DNA from: CAWCDJ01 sp963836015
GTDB taxonomy: Bacteria > Acidobacteriota > Terriglobia > Bryobacterales > Bryobacteraceae
Direction: 5' to 3'
DNA length: 64,000 nt
NCBI GenBank assembly: GCA_963836015.1
Contig: CAWIIF010000009.1
Span: 62,001-126,000, forward strand
Shown: positions 44,069 through 51,817 of the stretch, one piece after another
Position numbering within the stretch: the first letter of the stretch is position 1
Layout: each line of letters starts with the position of its first letter
Program-made: the position numbers and the translations under genes
The notes under the pieces: generated by a model
What the model was told of the DNA's origin: nothing
The model's input: only the letters and a program-made list of their open reading frames with translations
Databases searched by the model: none

Positions 44069-44302
44069 ATGTTTCGATTCGATCAGCTCATCCGCCGTGA
44101 CATGATCATCCGTGATGTGAAGCAACGTCATCCTGAAACCATACCTGTATTCGAGGACCTGCATTACCGGGCTACTTGCGATGACTGCGATATCGAGACG
44201 GTGGCGCGCAAGAACGGACTCAATGTCCGGGACGTGGTGGATGCCCTGAATGAGGCCGCGTTCGGACCAAAGGCGGACACCGATTATCATGCAAGTAACT
44301 AA
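44069..44302 (+). CDS. Small DUF1858-like protein
   Basis: The 77-residue protein starts at ATG 44069 behind GAGG. It has the DUF1858 outline: an N-terminal FDQLIRRDMIIRDVKQRHPE, then FEDLHYRATCDDCDIETVAR with the CxxC pair, and a helical C-terminus (LNVRDVVDALNEAAFG). DUF1858 domains often accompany hybrid-cluster or iron-sulfur proteins and may bind a metal through the two cysteines. It overlaps the following acyl-CoA synthetase gene by 14 bases, so the two are co-translated. Confidence 0.72.
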   Translation: MFRFDQLIRRDMIIRDVKQRHPETIPVFEDLHYRATCDDCDIETVARKNGLNVRDVVDALNEAAFGPKADTDYHASN

Positions 44303-47009
44303 ATCCTTGAAAAAGCGAACTCACCACCAGCGTAACCAGCCGCTCGACGTTTTCTTCTCGCCGAAGACCGTGGCGGTCATCGGCGCCACCGAGAATCCAG
44401 GCACGGTTGGACGGACCCTGCTGTGGAACCTGGTAACCAGCCCGTTCGGGGGCACGGTGTATCCGGTGAACCCGAAGCGCCCGAGCGTTCTGGGTGTGAA
44501 GGCGTACCCTTCAGTATCGGCGATCCCGGAAGAGGTGGACCTGGCCGTGATCATCACGCCGCCGCCCTCGATTCCCGGAATCATCAGAGAATGCGGAGAG
44601 AACGGCGTCCGCGGCGCGATCGTCATTTCGGCCGGGTTTAAGGAGATCGGGCCGGAAGGCGCGGCGCTGGAGGTCAAGCTTCTCGAAGAGGCCCGCAAGG
44701 CGAACATCCGGGTGATCGGCCCGAACTGCCTGGGCGTGATGAGCCCGCTGACGGGCATGAACGCGACATTCGCGACCACCGTGGCGCGGCCCGGGTCGGT
44801 GGGGTTCATCAGCCAGTCGGGCGCGCTGTGCACGGCGGTTCTGGACTGGAGCCTCAAGGAGATGGTGGGCTTCAGCGCGTTCGTCTCGGTGGGGTCCATG
44901 GTGGACGTGGGCTGGGGCGACCTGATTTACCACCTTGGCAACGATCCGAAGACCCGCTCGATCGTGATCTACATGGAGAGCATCGGGGATGCCCGCAGCT
45001 TCCTCTCGGCGGCACGGGAAGTGGCGCTCAACAAGCCCATCATCGTGATCAAGCCGGGCCGCAGCGCGGCGGCTGCCAAAGCCGCGGCATCGCACACCGG
45101 CTCGCTGACGGGCAGCGACGAAGTTCTGGAAGCGGCCTTCCGGCGTTCGGGCGTCCTGCGCGTGAACAATATCGCGGACCTGTTCTATATGGCGGAGGTG
45201 CTTTCCAAGCAGCCGAGTCCGAGGGGGCCGCGGCTGACCATCGTGACGAACGCGGGAGGCCCCGGGGTGCTGGCGACCGACGCCCTGATCATGGGCGGCG
45301 GCGAACTGGCCGAGCTCACTCCGGAGACGATGGAGGCGTATAACGCCGTCCTGCCGCCGACGTGGAGCCACAACAACCCGGTGGACATCATCGGGGACGC
45401 GTCCCCGGAGCGCTACGCCAAGGCTCTGGAGATCGCGGCCAAGGATCCGAACAGCGACGGCATGCTGGTGATCCTAACGCCCCAGGCGATGACGGATCCG
45501 ACGCGCATCGCCGAGCAGTTGAAGCCGCTGGCCAAGCAGGAAGGCAAGCCGGTGCTCGCCAGTTGGATGGGCGGAGTGGATGTAGCGGCGGGCGAGGAGA
45601 TCCTGAACCGGGCGAACATCCCCACCTTCCCCTATCCGGACACGGCGGCGCGGGCCTTCAACTACATGTGGCGGTACAGCTACAACCTGCGCTCGCTGTA
45701 CGAGACGCCGGACATGCCGCAGGATTCCACCGAATGGGCGCCCGACCGGGCACTGGTCGAATCCACGATCCAGAAGGCGCGCGACGAGGGCCGAACCATC
45801 CTGACCGAGTTCGAATCGAAGCAGGTGCTGGCGGCGTACGGGGTTCCGGTAGCGAAGACGGTGATTGCCGCGACCGCGGACGACGCGGTGAAGGCGGCGG
45901 ACGAGATCGGCTACCCGGTCGTGCTGAAGATCTATTCGGAGACCATAACACACAAGACGGACGTAGGCGGCGTGCAGCTGAACCTGGGCAGCGCCGAGGC
46001 GGTGGACCGGGCCTTCCGGAGCATCCAGGAATCGGTGACGAGGAAAGCCGGCGCGGAGCACTTCCAGGGCGTGACGGTGCAGCCCATGATCAAGCTGAAG
46101 GACGCATACGAGCTGATCATCGGATCAAGCCTGGATCCGCAGTTCGGGCCGGTGCTGCTGTTCGGAACGGGCGGACAACTGGTGGAGGTATTCAAAGACC
46201 GCTCGCTGGCCCTGCCTCCGCTGAATTCGACGCTGGCACGCCGGATGATGGAGCAAACCAAGATCTACAAAGCGCTGAAAGGGGTTCGCGGCCGGCGCCC
46301 GGTGGATCTGCAGGCTCTCGAACTGCTGATGGTGCGGTTCAGCGCGCTGGTGGCGGAGCAGCGGTGGATCAAGGAGATCGACATCAACCCGCTGCTGGCT
46401 TCGCCGGACGGGCTGATTGCGCTCGATGCGCGGGTGGTGGTGCACGGACCGGAAGTGACGCTGGAGCAGGTCCCCATGACGGCCATTCGGCCGTATCCGA
46501 CGCGCTACGTGGCGACCTGGACGACCAAGGACGGTACGCCGGTGACGATCCGGCCGATTCGTCCGGAAGACGAGCCCGCGATGGTGAAGTTTCACGAGAC
46601 GCTTTCGGAGCGGAGCGTGTATCTGCGGTATTTCCACCTGATGAACCTGGAGCAGCGCACGACGCACGAGCGGCTGACCCGGATCTGCTTTATCGACTAC
46701 GACCGCGAGATGGCGCTGGTGGCCGAGACGGCCGATCACGAAATCGTGGGGGTGGGCCGGATGTCGAAGATCCACGGCACGCAGGAGGCGGAAGTGGCGG
46801 TGCTGATCAGCGACAAATGGCAGGGCCGCGGATTGGGCAAGGAGCTTCTCTCGCGCCTGCTGGTGGCCGGGGCCGACGAGAAACTGGAGCGGCTGACGGC
46901 CGACATCCTGCCGGACAATCGCAGCGTGATGCGGATCTGCGAGAAGCTCGGATTCAGCCTCAAGCACAACCTGGACGATGAGGTGGTGCGGGCGGAGTTC
47001 AAGTACTAG
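44289..47009 (+). CDS. ADP-forming acyl-CoA synthetase fused to GNAT acetyltransferase (Pat-like)
   Basis: The protein is 906 residues from ATG 44289. Domains in order are: CoA-binding (about 20-150, VAVIGATENPGTVGRTLLWN), two succinyl-CoA-ligase-like flavodoxin domains (about 155-470, FISQSGALCTAVLDW, SHTGSLTGSDEVLEAAFRR), an ATP-grasp domain (about 495-715, FESKQVLAAYGVPVAKTVI, LKIYSETITHKTDVGGV), and a GNAT domain (about 745-906, DGTPVTIRPIRPEDEPAMVK, SDKWQGRGLGKELL). The histidine of SHTGSL is the usual phosphorylated residue. Such fusions are the Pat/Pka lysine acetyltransferases that silence acyl-CoA synthetases, here with an apparently intact synthetase part. An acyl-CoA ligase gene lies just downstream on the other strand. 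Confidence 0.9.
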   Translation: MQVTKSLKKRTHHQRNQPLDVFFSPKTVAVIGATENPGTVGRTLLWNLVTSPFGGTVYPVNPKRPSVLGVKAYPSVSAIPEEVDLAVIITPPPSIPGIIRECGENGVRGAIVISAGFKEIGPEGAALEVKLLEEARKANIRVIGPNCLGVMSPLTGMNATFATTVARPGSVGFISQSGALCTAVLDWSLKEMVGFSAFVSVGSMVDVGWGDLIYHLGNDPKTRSIVIYMESIGDARSFLSAAREVALNKPIIVIKPGRSAAAAKAAASHTGSLTGSDEVLEAAFRRSGVLRVNNIADLFYMAEVLSKQPSPRGPRLTIVTNAGGPGVLATDALIMGGGELAELTPETMEAYNAVLPPTWSHNNPVDIIGDASPERYAKALEIAAKDPNSDGMLVILTPQAMTDPTRIAEQLKPLAKQEGKPVLASWMGGVDVAAGEEILNRANIPTFPYPDTAARAFNYMWRYSYNLRSLYETPDMPQDSTEWAPDRALVESTIQKARDEGRTILTEFESKQVLAAYGVPVAKTVIAATADDAVKAADEIGYPVVLKIYSETITHKTDVGGVQLNLGSAEAVDRAFRSIQESVTRKAGAEHFQGVTVQPMIKLKDAYELIIGSSLDPQFGPVLLFGTGGQLVEVFKDRSLALPPLNSTLARRMMEQTKIYKALKGVRGRRPVDLQALELLMVRFSALVAEQRWIKEIDINPLLASPDGLIALDARVVVHGPEVTLEQVPMTAIRPYPTRYVATWTTKDGTPVTIRPIRPEDEPAMVKFHETLSERSVYLRYFHLMNLEQRTTHERLTRICFIDYDREMALVAETADHEIVGVGRMSKIHGTQEAEVAVLISDKWQGRGLGKELLSRLLVAGADEKLERLTADILPDNRSVMRICEKLGFSLKHNLDDEVVRAEFKY

Positions 47010-47032
47010 AGAAGAGCCGATATCACCGCCGG

Positions 47033-47076
47033 GACGCCGGGATGCCGAATCAGGTGTCCCGGCGTCTTCGTTTTGG
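47033..47076 (+). terminator. Terminator hairpin after the acyl-CoA synthetase-GNAT gene
   Basis: A perfect ten-pair stem, GACGCCGGGA (47033-47042) with TCCCGGCGTC (47057-47066), has a 14-base loop and is followed by TTCGTTTT. It starts 24 bases after the stop. The downstream gene is convergent, so the hairpin may also help end the opposite transcript. Confidence 0.7.
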
Positions 47077-47079
47077 GGG

Positions 47080-48846
47080 CTACTCGCGGCCCGCGTACAA
47101 CTCGTCGATGTGGGTCTTGAAGTTCTCCATGGCGCGGGTGCGGCGGACCTTCATGGTGGCGGTCAGCTCGCCCTGATCGATCGAGAAATCGCGCGGGAGG
47201 ACGCGGTACTTTCGCACCTGCTCGAAGGGGGCCAGCTGCTTGTTGACGCGCGTTACCGCCTTGTGGATCTCCGCCTGGACGGGGGGGGCGGCGAAAAGGT
47301 CGCCGGTCCACCCGGCCATACCCTTGAGGCCCTCGGCGGCGGGCTGGTTGAGGGTGAACAGAGCAGTGAGAAACGGCAATCGGTCGCCGATCAGGAGAAC
47401 CTGGCTGATGAGCGGCTCCATCTTAAACAGGTTTTCGACGCGCGATGGGTAAATCTTCTTGCCGGTGGAGGAAACGATCAACTCTTTTTTGCGCCCGGTG
47501 ATGAACAGGTAGCCTTCACTGTCCTGGTGGGCGATATCGCCGGTGTGGAGCCAGCCGTCGCGCAGCACTTCGGCGGTGGTTTCTGGATCGTTCAGGTATC
47601 CGGAGAAGAGGCAGGGGCCCTTGACGAGCAGCTCTCCGTCCGTGGAGATGCGCACCTCGATGCCGGGCAGCGTCTTGCCGATGCTGCCGGGCTTGGGCCG
47701 GTCGAGCGGGTTGAGGGAGACGACGCCGCCCTCGGTGAGGCCGTAGCCTTCGACGAGGGGCATGCCGATGGCTTCGTAGAACTCGGCGAGGTCTTTGCTG
47801 AGCGGCGCGGCGCCGGAAGCGGCCACGCGAAGGCGGCCTCCGAAACGGTCGCGCACTTTGCGGAACATCAGGCGGTCGGCCACCTTGAGGGGGCCGCGGA
47901 TGTGCAGCGGGACAGGCTTGCCTTCGCGGCGGTAGCGCGCGGCGGCGAGCGCCAGCCCGAGCGCTCCGTAGAAGGCCTTACGGGCGGGCGCGGGGCGCTT
48001 GCGCAGTTCGGTGCAGATGGTGGAATAGATGCGCTCCCACATGCGGGGCGGCGCCAGCAGGATGGTGGGGCGTACCTTGCGGATGTCCTGCGGCAGCTTC
48101 ATGAGGCTCTCGGCGAAGGTGACCGGCATGCCGCAGCGCAGGGGCAGGAACTCGATCACCACGCGCTGCGCGATATGGGCGGAGGGGAGGAACGCCACGG
48201 TGGAATCATCCGGCCCGAGGGGCAGGACGGCCGGCCCCATGTCGATGTTGGAAACGATCGCTTCGTGCGTCACGAGCGCCATTTTGGGCTCGCCGGTGGC
48301 GCCGGAGGTGAGGTAGAGGATGGCGTAGTCGGAGGGCCGGGTTTCAGCGACCATGTTGGGAAGCAGGCCGGGGTGCAGGTCGAGGGCTGCGCGGCCCATG
48401 GCACGGAGGGCGGACAAGGTCACGGCGCCCTCGGCTTCGCCCGTCATCAGGATCCAGTGGGCGACCTCGGCCTCGCGCAGGGCTTCGAGAGTCTTCGGAT
48501 CTTCGACGAAGACGGTGCGGGCGCCGGAGGCGGCCAGGGTTTTGACCAGGTCGCGGGGCGGATAGCTCGGATACATGGCCGCGGCAATGGAGCCGTTGGT
48601 CATGATGCCGAGATCGGCGAGGTAGAACTCGAGGCGTGTTTCGGAGTTGAGGGCCACGACGTCGCCCCGCCCGATTCCCAGGGTGCGCAGTCCGGCGGCG
48701 ATCTCCTCGACGGCCTGTTTGTATTCCTTCCAGGAGTAAGTGAGGTAGCCGCTGCCGGACGGCTGGCGCAGGGCCGGGGCTTCGCCGTAGGTGCGGGCAG
48801 TCTCTTCCAGAACCTGATAAACGGAGCGGGGATTCACTTCAAGCAA
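47080..48846 (-). CDS. Long-chain fatty-acid-CoA ligase (AMP-forming)
   Basis: The 588-residue protein has the adenylate-forming signatures: the P-loop YLTSGATGEPKMALVTHE near 172, the A5 motif EGYGLTEGG near 375, and the hinge GWLHTGDIAHQDSEGYLF with ITGRKKELI near 455-475. The final lysine that completes adenylation is not obvious, because the C-terminus departs after YRVLPRDFSIDQGELTATMK. The P-loop variant TSGATG and the FSIDQGELTATMKVRR ending match FadD/FACL-type long-chain acyl-CoA synthetases. The start is a TTG at 48846, or GTG three codons later; no good ribosome site is visible for either. It lies 18 bases from a universal stress protein gene on the same strand and is probably co-transcribed with it. 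Confidence 0.9.
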   Translation of the reverse strand: MLEVNPRSVYQVLEETARTYGEAPALRQPSGSGYLTYSWKEYKQAVEEIAAGLRTLGIGRGDVVALNSETRLEFYLADLGIMTNGSIAAAMYPSYPPRDLVKTLAASGARTVFVEDPKTLEALREAEVAHWILMTGEAEGAVTLSALRAMGRAALDLHPGLLPNMVAETRPSDYAILYLTSGATGEPKMALVTHEAIVSNIDMGPAVLPLGPDDSTVAFLPSAHIAQRVVIEFLPLRCGMPVTFAESLMKLPQDIRKVRPTILLAPPRMWERIYSTICTELRKRPAPARKAFYGALGLALAAARYRREGKPVPLHIRGPLKVADRLMFRKVRDRFGGRLRVAASGAAPLSKDLAEFYEAIGMPLVEGYGLTEGGVVSLNPLDRPKPGSIGKTLPGIEVRISTDGELLVKGPCLFSGYLNDPETTAEVLRDGWLHTGDIAHQDSEGYLFITGRKKELIVSSTGKKIYPSRVENLFKMEPLISQVLLIGDRLPFLTALFTLNQPAAEGLKGMAGWTGDLFAAPPVQAEIHKAVTRVNKQLAPFEQVRKYRVLPRDFSIDQGELTATMKVRRTRAMENFKTHIDELYAGRE

Positions 48847-48864
48847 TGTATCATGAGGACCGCG

Positions 48865-49707
48865 TCAGACACTCGCGACCGGGCAGGGCGATTGCCGGAT
48901 AATGGCATAGGCATTGGTCCGCAGGCGGCCGAAGACGCCGGCGGCGGACCCGCGTCCGATCACCAGGACGTTGGCGCGGAGGCGCGCGGCGGCGCCGCAG
49001 ATGACGCTCGCGGGGTCGCCCGATTCCACCAGCAGGTCCGCAGCGGCGCCGCTCTCTTCCTGCCAGCGGCAGAGCTCGCGACGGGCGGCTGCCGGAACGG
49101 CGGCGGTCCCTTCGGGGCAGGCGGGGGCGGCATGAATCAGGGTCAGGCGGGCGCCGAAGGCGGCGCTCAACCAGGAGGCCCACTCGATCGTCCGGCCGCT
49201 GCCCGGCCCCAGGTCCACCGCGCAGAGCACGCACTCGACAGGTGCGGACGGGGCGGGAGCTTCCGCGATGTGGACGCCGGTCCAGACGGGGCAGTCGGCA
49301 TCGTGCAGCACCTTGGCGGTATTGGAGCCGAGGATGAAACGGCGGAAGGGCCCGTAGCCGTGGGTGGGCATGAGGATCAGGTCGACGCCATGATCGTGAG
49401 CGTAGGACACGATGGTGGCGGCCGGATCGCCCTCAAGGACTACCGGGGTTGCCGGGATGCCGGGCAGCTCCGCGCTGGTGAATGCGGCGAGGTCCCGGAC
49501 GGCCTGCTCGGAGCGGTTGATATACAGCTCACCGAGCATCGAGCCGCTGACATCCATGGCGCCGAATTCATATTGCGGAGGCGGCAGAACGTGCAGGACA
49601 GTAAGAGTAGATCCGAAATGGGCAGAGAGCAAGCGAGCGCAGCGGGCGGCGCCGGAGGAGCGCTCGGAGAAATCGACCGGAAGCAGGATGTGGGCCAGTG
49701 ACGGCAT
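48865..49707 (-). CDS. Universal stress protein with two tandem USP domains
   Basis: The protein is 280 residues from ATG 49707 (MPSLAHILLPVDFSERS); GTG two codons earlier is possible. The first domain (1-145) has LILMPTHGYGPFRRFILGSN, the glycine-rich ATP-binding loop. The second (about 150-280) has VECVLCAVDLGPGSGRTIEW and the loop VLVIGRGSAAGVFGRLRTN. The pattern Gx2Gx9GS is recognisable in the first domain and degenerate in the second, so only the first may bind ATP. Tandem USP proteins respond to stress and energy state. It lies upstream of the acyl-CoA ligase. Confidence 0.87.
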   Translation of the reverse strand: MPSLAHILLPVDFSERSSGAARCARLLSAHFGSTLTVLHVLPPPQYEFGAMDVSGSMLGELYINRSEQAVRDLAAFTSAELPGIPATPVVLEGDPAATIVSYAHDHGVDLILMPTHGYGPFRRFILGSNTAKVLHDADCPVWTGVHIAEAPAPSAPVECVLCAVDLGPGSGRTIEWASWLSAAFGARLTLIHAAPACPEGTAAVPAAARRELCRWQEESGAAADLLVESGDPASVICGAAARLRANVLVIGRGSAAGVFGRLRTNAYAIIRQSPCPVASV

Positions 49708-49755
49708 AATCACCCCTGCTTTCAGGATAATCCGATTCCAGACTCCGGTGTTAGC

Positions 49756-50241
49756 CTATCTGGTGCCGTGATCGCCTGTGCGGTCGAGGTTGAGCAGCGC
49801 GTCGGCGAGTTGATTGACGGCGTGCTCCTCATCGCTGCGGCTGGCGTCGCTCCGCGGCAGTGAGGCGAGCTCGAGGTGGATCAACTCGTGCACCACGGTG
49901 AACTCCATATCCTTGAGCATGTCGTCATACGGCAGGCGGTAATCGGCCGGATCGAGGACGCGGATGACGGCGGTCCGGGAGTCCTTGTCCCAATGAATGT
50001 TGCCCAGCGTCCGGGGCCGGAGCTCCGAAGCCCGGGAGACAATAATGGAGATCTTCCAGTCATCCAGGTTGAGCCGCTTTTGCCAGACGGCCAGCCGGGC
50101 CATGGTGAAATCGTGGGCCGCGAGAGTGCGCTCTTGGGCGGTGGCGGGTGGCGGAGCCGCACTATAGGCCGGACCGCACAGGGTGCTCAGGGAGAGGACA
50201 AGCAGGAAAACAGAAACCCCAGGTGAGAACTGGTACCACAC
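49756..50241 (-). CDS. Small secreted HExxH protein, possible metallopeptidase
   Basis: The 161-residue protein starts at GTG 50241; no later start would keep the signal peptide (VSVFLLVLSLSTLCGPAYS). The mature part has a single HExxH zinc motif, TVVHELIHLELASL near residue 120, with an acidic residue about 20 positions later (DEEHAVNQLADALL), which resembles the third ligand of small gluzincins (minigluzincin/SprT-like proteins). The N-terminal part (KRLNLDDWKISIIVSRASEL) could be the substrate-binding beta sheet. I do not recognise a specific family, and activity is unproven. Confidence 0.6.
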   Translation of the reverse strand: MWYQFSPGVSVFLLVLSLSTLCGPAYSAAPPPATAQERTLAAHDFTMARLAVWQKRLNLDDWKISIIVSRASELRPRTLGNIHWDKDSRTAVIRVLDPADYRLPYDDMLKDMEFTVVHELIHLELASLPRSDASRSDEEHAVNQLADALLNLDRTGDHGTR

Positions 50242-50317
50242 GTACTGTATATTACCAGAGATTTCGCGAATTGTGACGTTCCGTACGCGAATTTTTTTTA
50301 AAGGTTGACCATTAGTT

Positions 50318-50518
50318 TCAGCCGGCGATGTCGGCCGGCGTAATTGAAGGAGGAGCTTTGGAGAGCGCCCGGTCGGCGGAGGATGCGGAGAGATACATCA
50401 AGGCCTGGCGGGCGAGTTCCGGCACGCTGGGATCGGGGTGGCGGAGCAGGGAGACCAGGATGCGAATCCAGCGCAGCTCGCTGGGCTCGATACCGATGAT
50501 CGGAACCGTTTTATCCAT
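50318..50518 (-). CDS. Short hypothetical protein, possibly HEAT-like helices
   Basis: A 66-codon frame starts at ATG 50518. It reads as a plausible protein: IIGIEPSELRWIRILVSLLR, then DPSVPELARQALMYLSASSA, two amphipathic helices suggestive of a HEAT-like pair. There is no strong ribosome site, and the start overlaps the neighbourhood of the next plus-strand gene. It shares strand with the HExxH gene. No function is proposed. The 76 bases between the two genes contain a run of eight A/T. Confidence 0.4.
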   Translation of the reverse strand: MDKTVPIIGIEPSELRWIRILVSLLRHPDPSVPELARQALMYLSASSADRALSKAPPSITPADIAG

Positions 50519-50605
50519 GGTATTGGGTGCTCACAATACATTTCGGCGGCGAAATCGGAAACTCTAGCGATTCAAAGTTCGGCGGGCGGTAACGATAAGG
50601 AAAGT

Positions 50606-50911
50606 GTGAACGCATTTCTGAAGCATGCCGAAGAGATTCTGGAGACCGCGGGCCAGGGATCCGGCGAGGATTGCCGTCTCTCGATCCTGGTGGGGCGGGA
50701 TGGCGCGATTCGCATGGTAGCGGGGTCTGACTGGGAGTTGGAGCCGCTGCGCATGCACCACGGGGCGCAAGCGGCCTACCGGGTGACGCGGCGGGCGGGA
50801 TGCGTGCAGTTGGAGGGGCGCTCGGATGAAGGAGCCTGCCTGCTGCATTCGGGCCAGGCGCCAGCAGCGGGCCGTCTCTGTTCCGATTTTCCCAGGTATC
50901 AACTCGTATAA
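50606..50911 (+). CDS. Short hypothetical protein upstream of flaG
   Basis: A frame of 101 residues starts at GTG 50606, four bases after TAAGGA; the same frame is open further upstream but that part overlaps the minus-strand gene and is not protein-like. The protein reads VNAFLKHAEEILETAGQG, then RLSILVGRDGAIRMVAGSDW, which looks like a helix followed by a beta hairpin. Similar short proteins with this pattern occur in Acidobacteria as I recall, but no function is known. It precedes flaG by 75 bases. Confidence 0.55.
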   Translation: MNAFLKHAEEILETAGQGSGEDCRLSILVGRDGAIRMVAGSDWELEPLRMHHGAQAAYRVTRRAGCVQLEGRSDEGACLLHSGQAPAAGRLCSDFPRYQLV

Positions 50912-50923
50912 GACCCGAACAAT

Positions 50924-50951
50924 TCCAATTTCCTTCCATTTGATCCGATAA
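50924..50951 (+). promoter_or_regulatory. Candidate flagellar sigma-28-type promoter for flaG-fliS
   Basis: TCCGATAA (50944-50951) matches the sigma-28 -10 element GCCGATAA at seven of eight positions. TCCAATTT (50924-50931) matches TAAAGTTT at five of eight, with a 12-base spacer, one longer than usual. The downstream genes are late flagellar genes, which makes the match more believable. Confidence 0.4.
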
Positions 50952-50986
50952 GGTTCTTGCGGGAGCTTTATTCCCGAGGAGCCGTT

Positions 50987-51274
50987 ATGGAGATTTCTCC
51001 TATCAATCGCAGCGCCGGCACACCGGCGACCGCGCCCGTACCCGTGATTCCAGCCGATCAGGCGGCCGCCAACCGCGACGTCGTTCAGGCGATCAAGGCG
51101 GTGAATGGAGCGGAGCTGTTCGGGCAGGACAATCAATTGACGTTCCAACGAGACATCGAAACCCAGCGGATGGTCATCCGGATGGTAAACCGGCGGACCA
51201 ACGAGGTGATCTCGCAAATCCCGGCGGAATATGTACTTCGGCTGTCCCAAGACCTGAAAGTTTTCGGTTCTTGA
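50987..51274 (+). CDS. flaG: FlaG family protein
   Basis: The 95-residue protein starts at ATG 50987 behind GAGGAG. The N-terminal third is proline/alanine rich and flexible; the conserved C-terminal part reads DNQLTFQRDIETQRMVIRMV and NEVISQIPAEYVLRL, the FlaG domain. FlaG influences flagellar filament length and is normally encoded with fliD and fliS. Here fliS follows 27 bases later, but fliD is not in the window. The gene is preceded by a sigma-28-like promoter. Confidence 0.82.
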   Translation: MEISPINRSAGTPATAPVPVIPADQAAANRDVVQAIKAVNGAELFGQDNQLTFQRDIETQRMVIRMVNRRTNEVISQIPAEYVLRLSQDLKVFGS

Positions 51275-51300
51275 GCGATAAGAATTGAGGGAGAACGAGT

Positions 51301-51768
51301 ATGTGGCAGAACGCTCATGACACTTATGTAGAGAGCCGGATCCTTTCGGCGGACGGCCTGGGACTGGTGCGGCTGCTTTACCAGGGCTGCACCTCGGCCG
51401 TGCGGGACGCGCGCCGGTACCTGGAGGCGGGGGAGATCCGGGCTCGGTCTCAGTCGATCACGAAGGCCTGGGAGATTCTGGCGGAACTCGCTCATTCCCT
51501 GGATCGCGAGCGCGGCGGGGAGATCGCCGGACGGCTGGCGGATCTATACGATTACATGCAGCGGCGACTGCTCGACGCCAATCTTCAGCAGGCGGACGGG
51601 CCGCTGGCGGAAGTTCTGGGACTGCTCTCTACGCTGTCGGAGGCCTGGGAAGGAATCGAAACGCAGAGCCAAAACCCGCCGCCCGCGACGGAGAACCCGT
51701 GGGGACAGGCCCTGCCGCAGGAAAGCGGGGCGGAGTATACGGAACACCGCTGGAGCCTGGCAGGCTGA
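51301..51768 (+). CDS. fliS: Flagellar export chaperone FliS
   Basis: The 155-residue protein has the FliS four-helix pattern, with a conserved N-terminus (NAHDTYVESRILSADGLGLV), the RLLYQGCTSAVRDARRYLEAG helix near 25-45 and LADLYDYMQRRLLDANLQQ near 80-100. FliS binds flagellin C-termini in the cytoplasm until export. The C-terminal 30 residues, rich in P, Q and E, are an extension over the usual 125-130 residues. It ends 50 bases before recN on the same strand. Confidence 0.85.
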   Translation: MWQNAHDTYVESRILSADGLGLVRLLYQGCTSAVRDARRYLEAGEIRARSQSITKAWEILAELAHSLDRERGGEIAGRLADLYDYMQRRLLDANLQQADGPLAEVLGLLSTLSEAWEGIETQSQNPPPATENPWGQALPQESGAEYTEHRWSLAG

Positions 51769-51776
51769 AGCCGGCG

Positions 51777-51805
51777 GAAACACGAACCGCCACTGAAGTT
51801 ATAAT
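51777..51805 (+). promoter_or_regulatory. Promoter of recN, near-leaderless
   Basis: TATAAT (51800-51805) is a perfect -10 hexamer, with GAAACA (51777-51782) as a weak -35 at 17 bases spacing. Transcription should start only about 6 bases before ATG 51818. There is no ribosome site, so the message is probably leaderless or nearly so. Confidence 0.45.
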
Positions 51806-51817
51806 CGGCTCAAGCCA

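Noticed and set aside
46978..49701. Plus-strand open frame of more than 900 codons
   Set aside because: It is antisense to the acyl-CoA ligase and universal stress protein genes, has no domain, and its low-complexity glycine/alanine/arginine content follows from GC-rich codons.
50262..50300. Hairpin TTCGCG/CGCGAA followed by eight T
   Set aside because: It looks like a plus-strand terminator, but no plus-strand gene ends upstream of it, and the stem is short with a 17-base loop.
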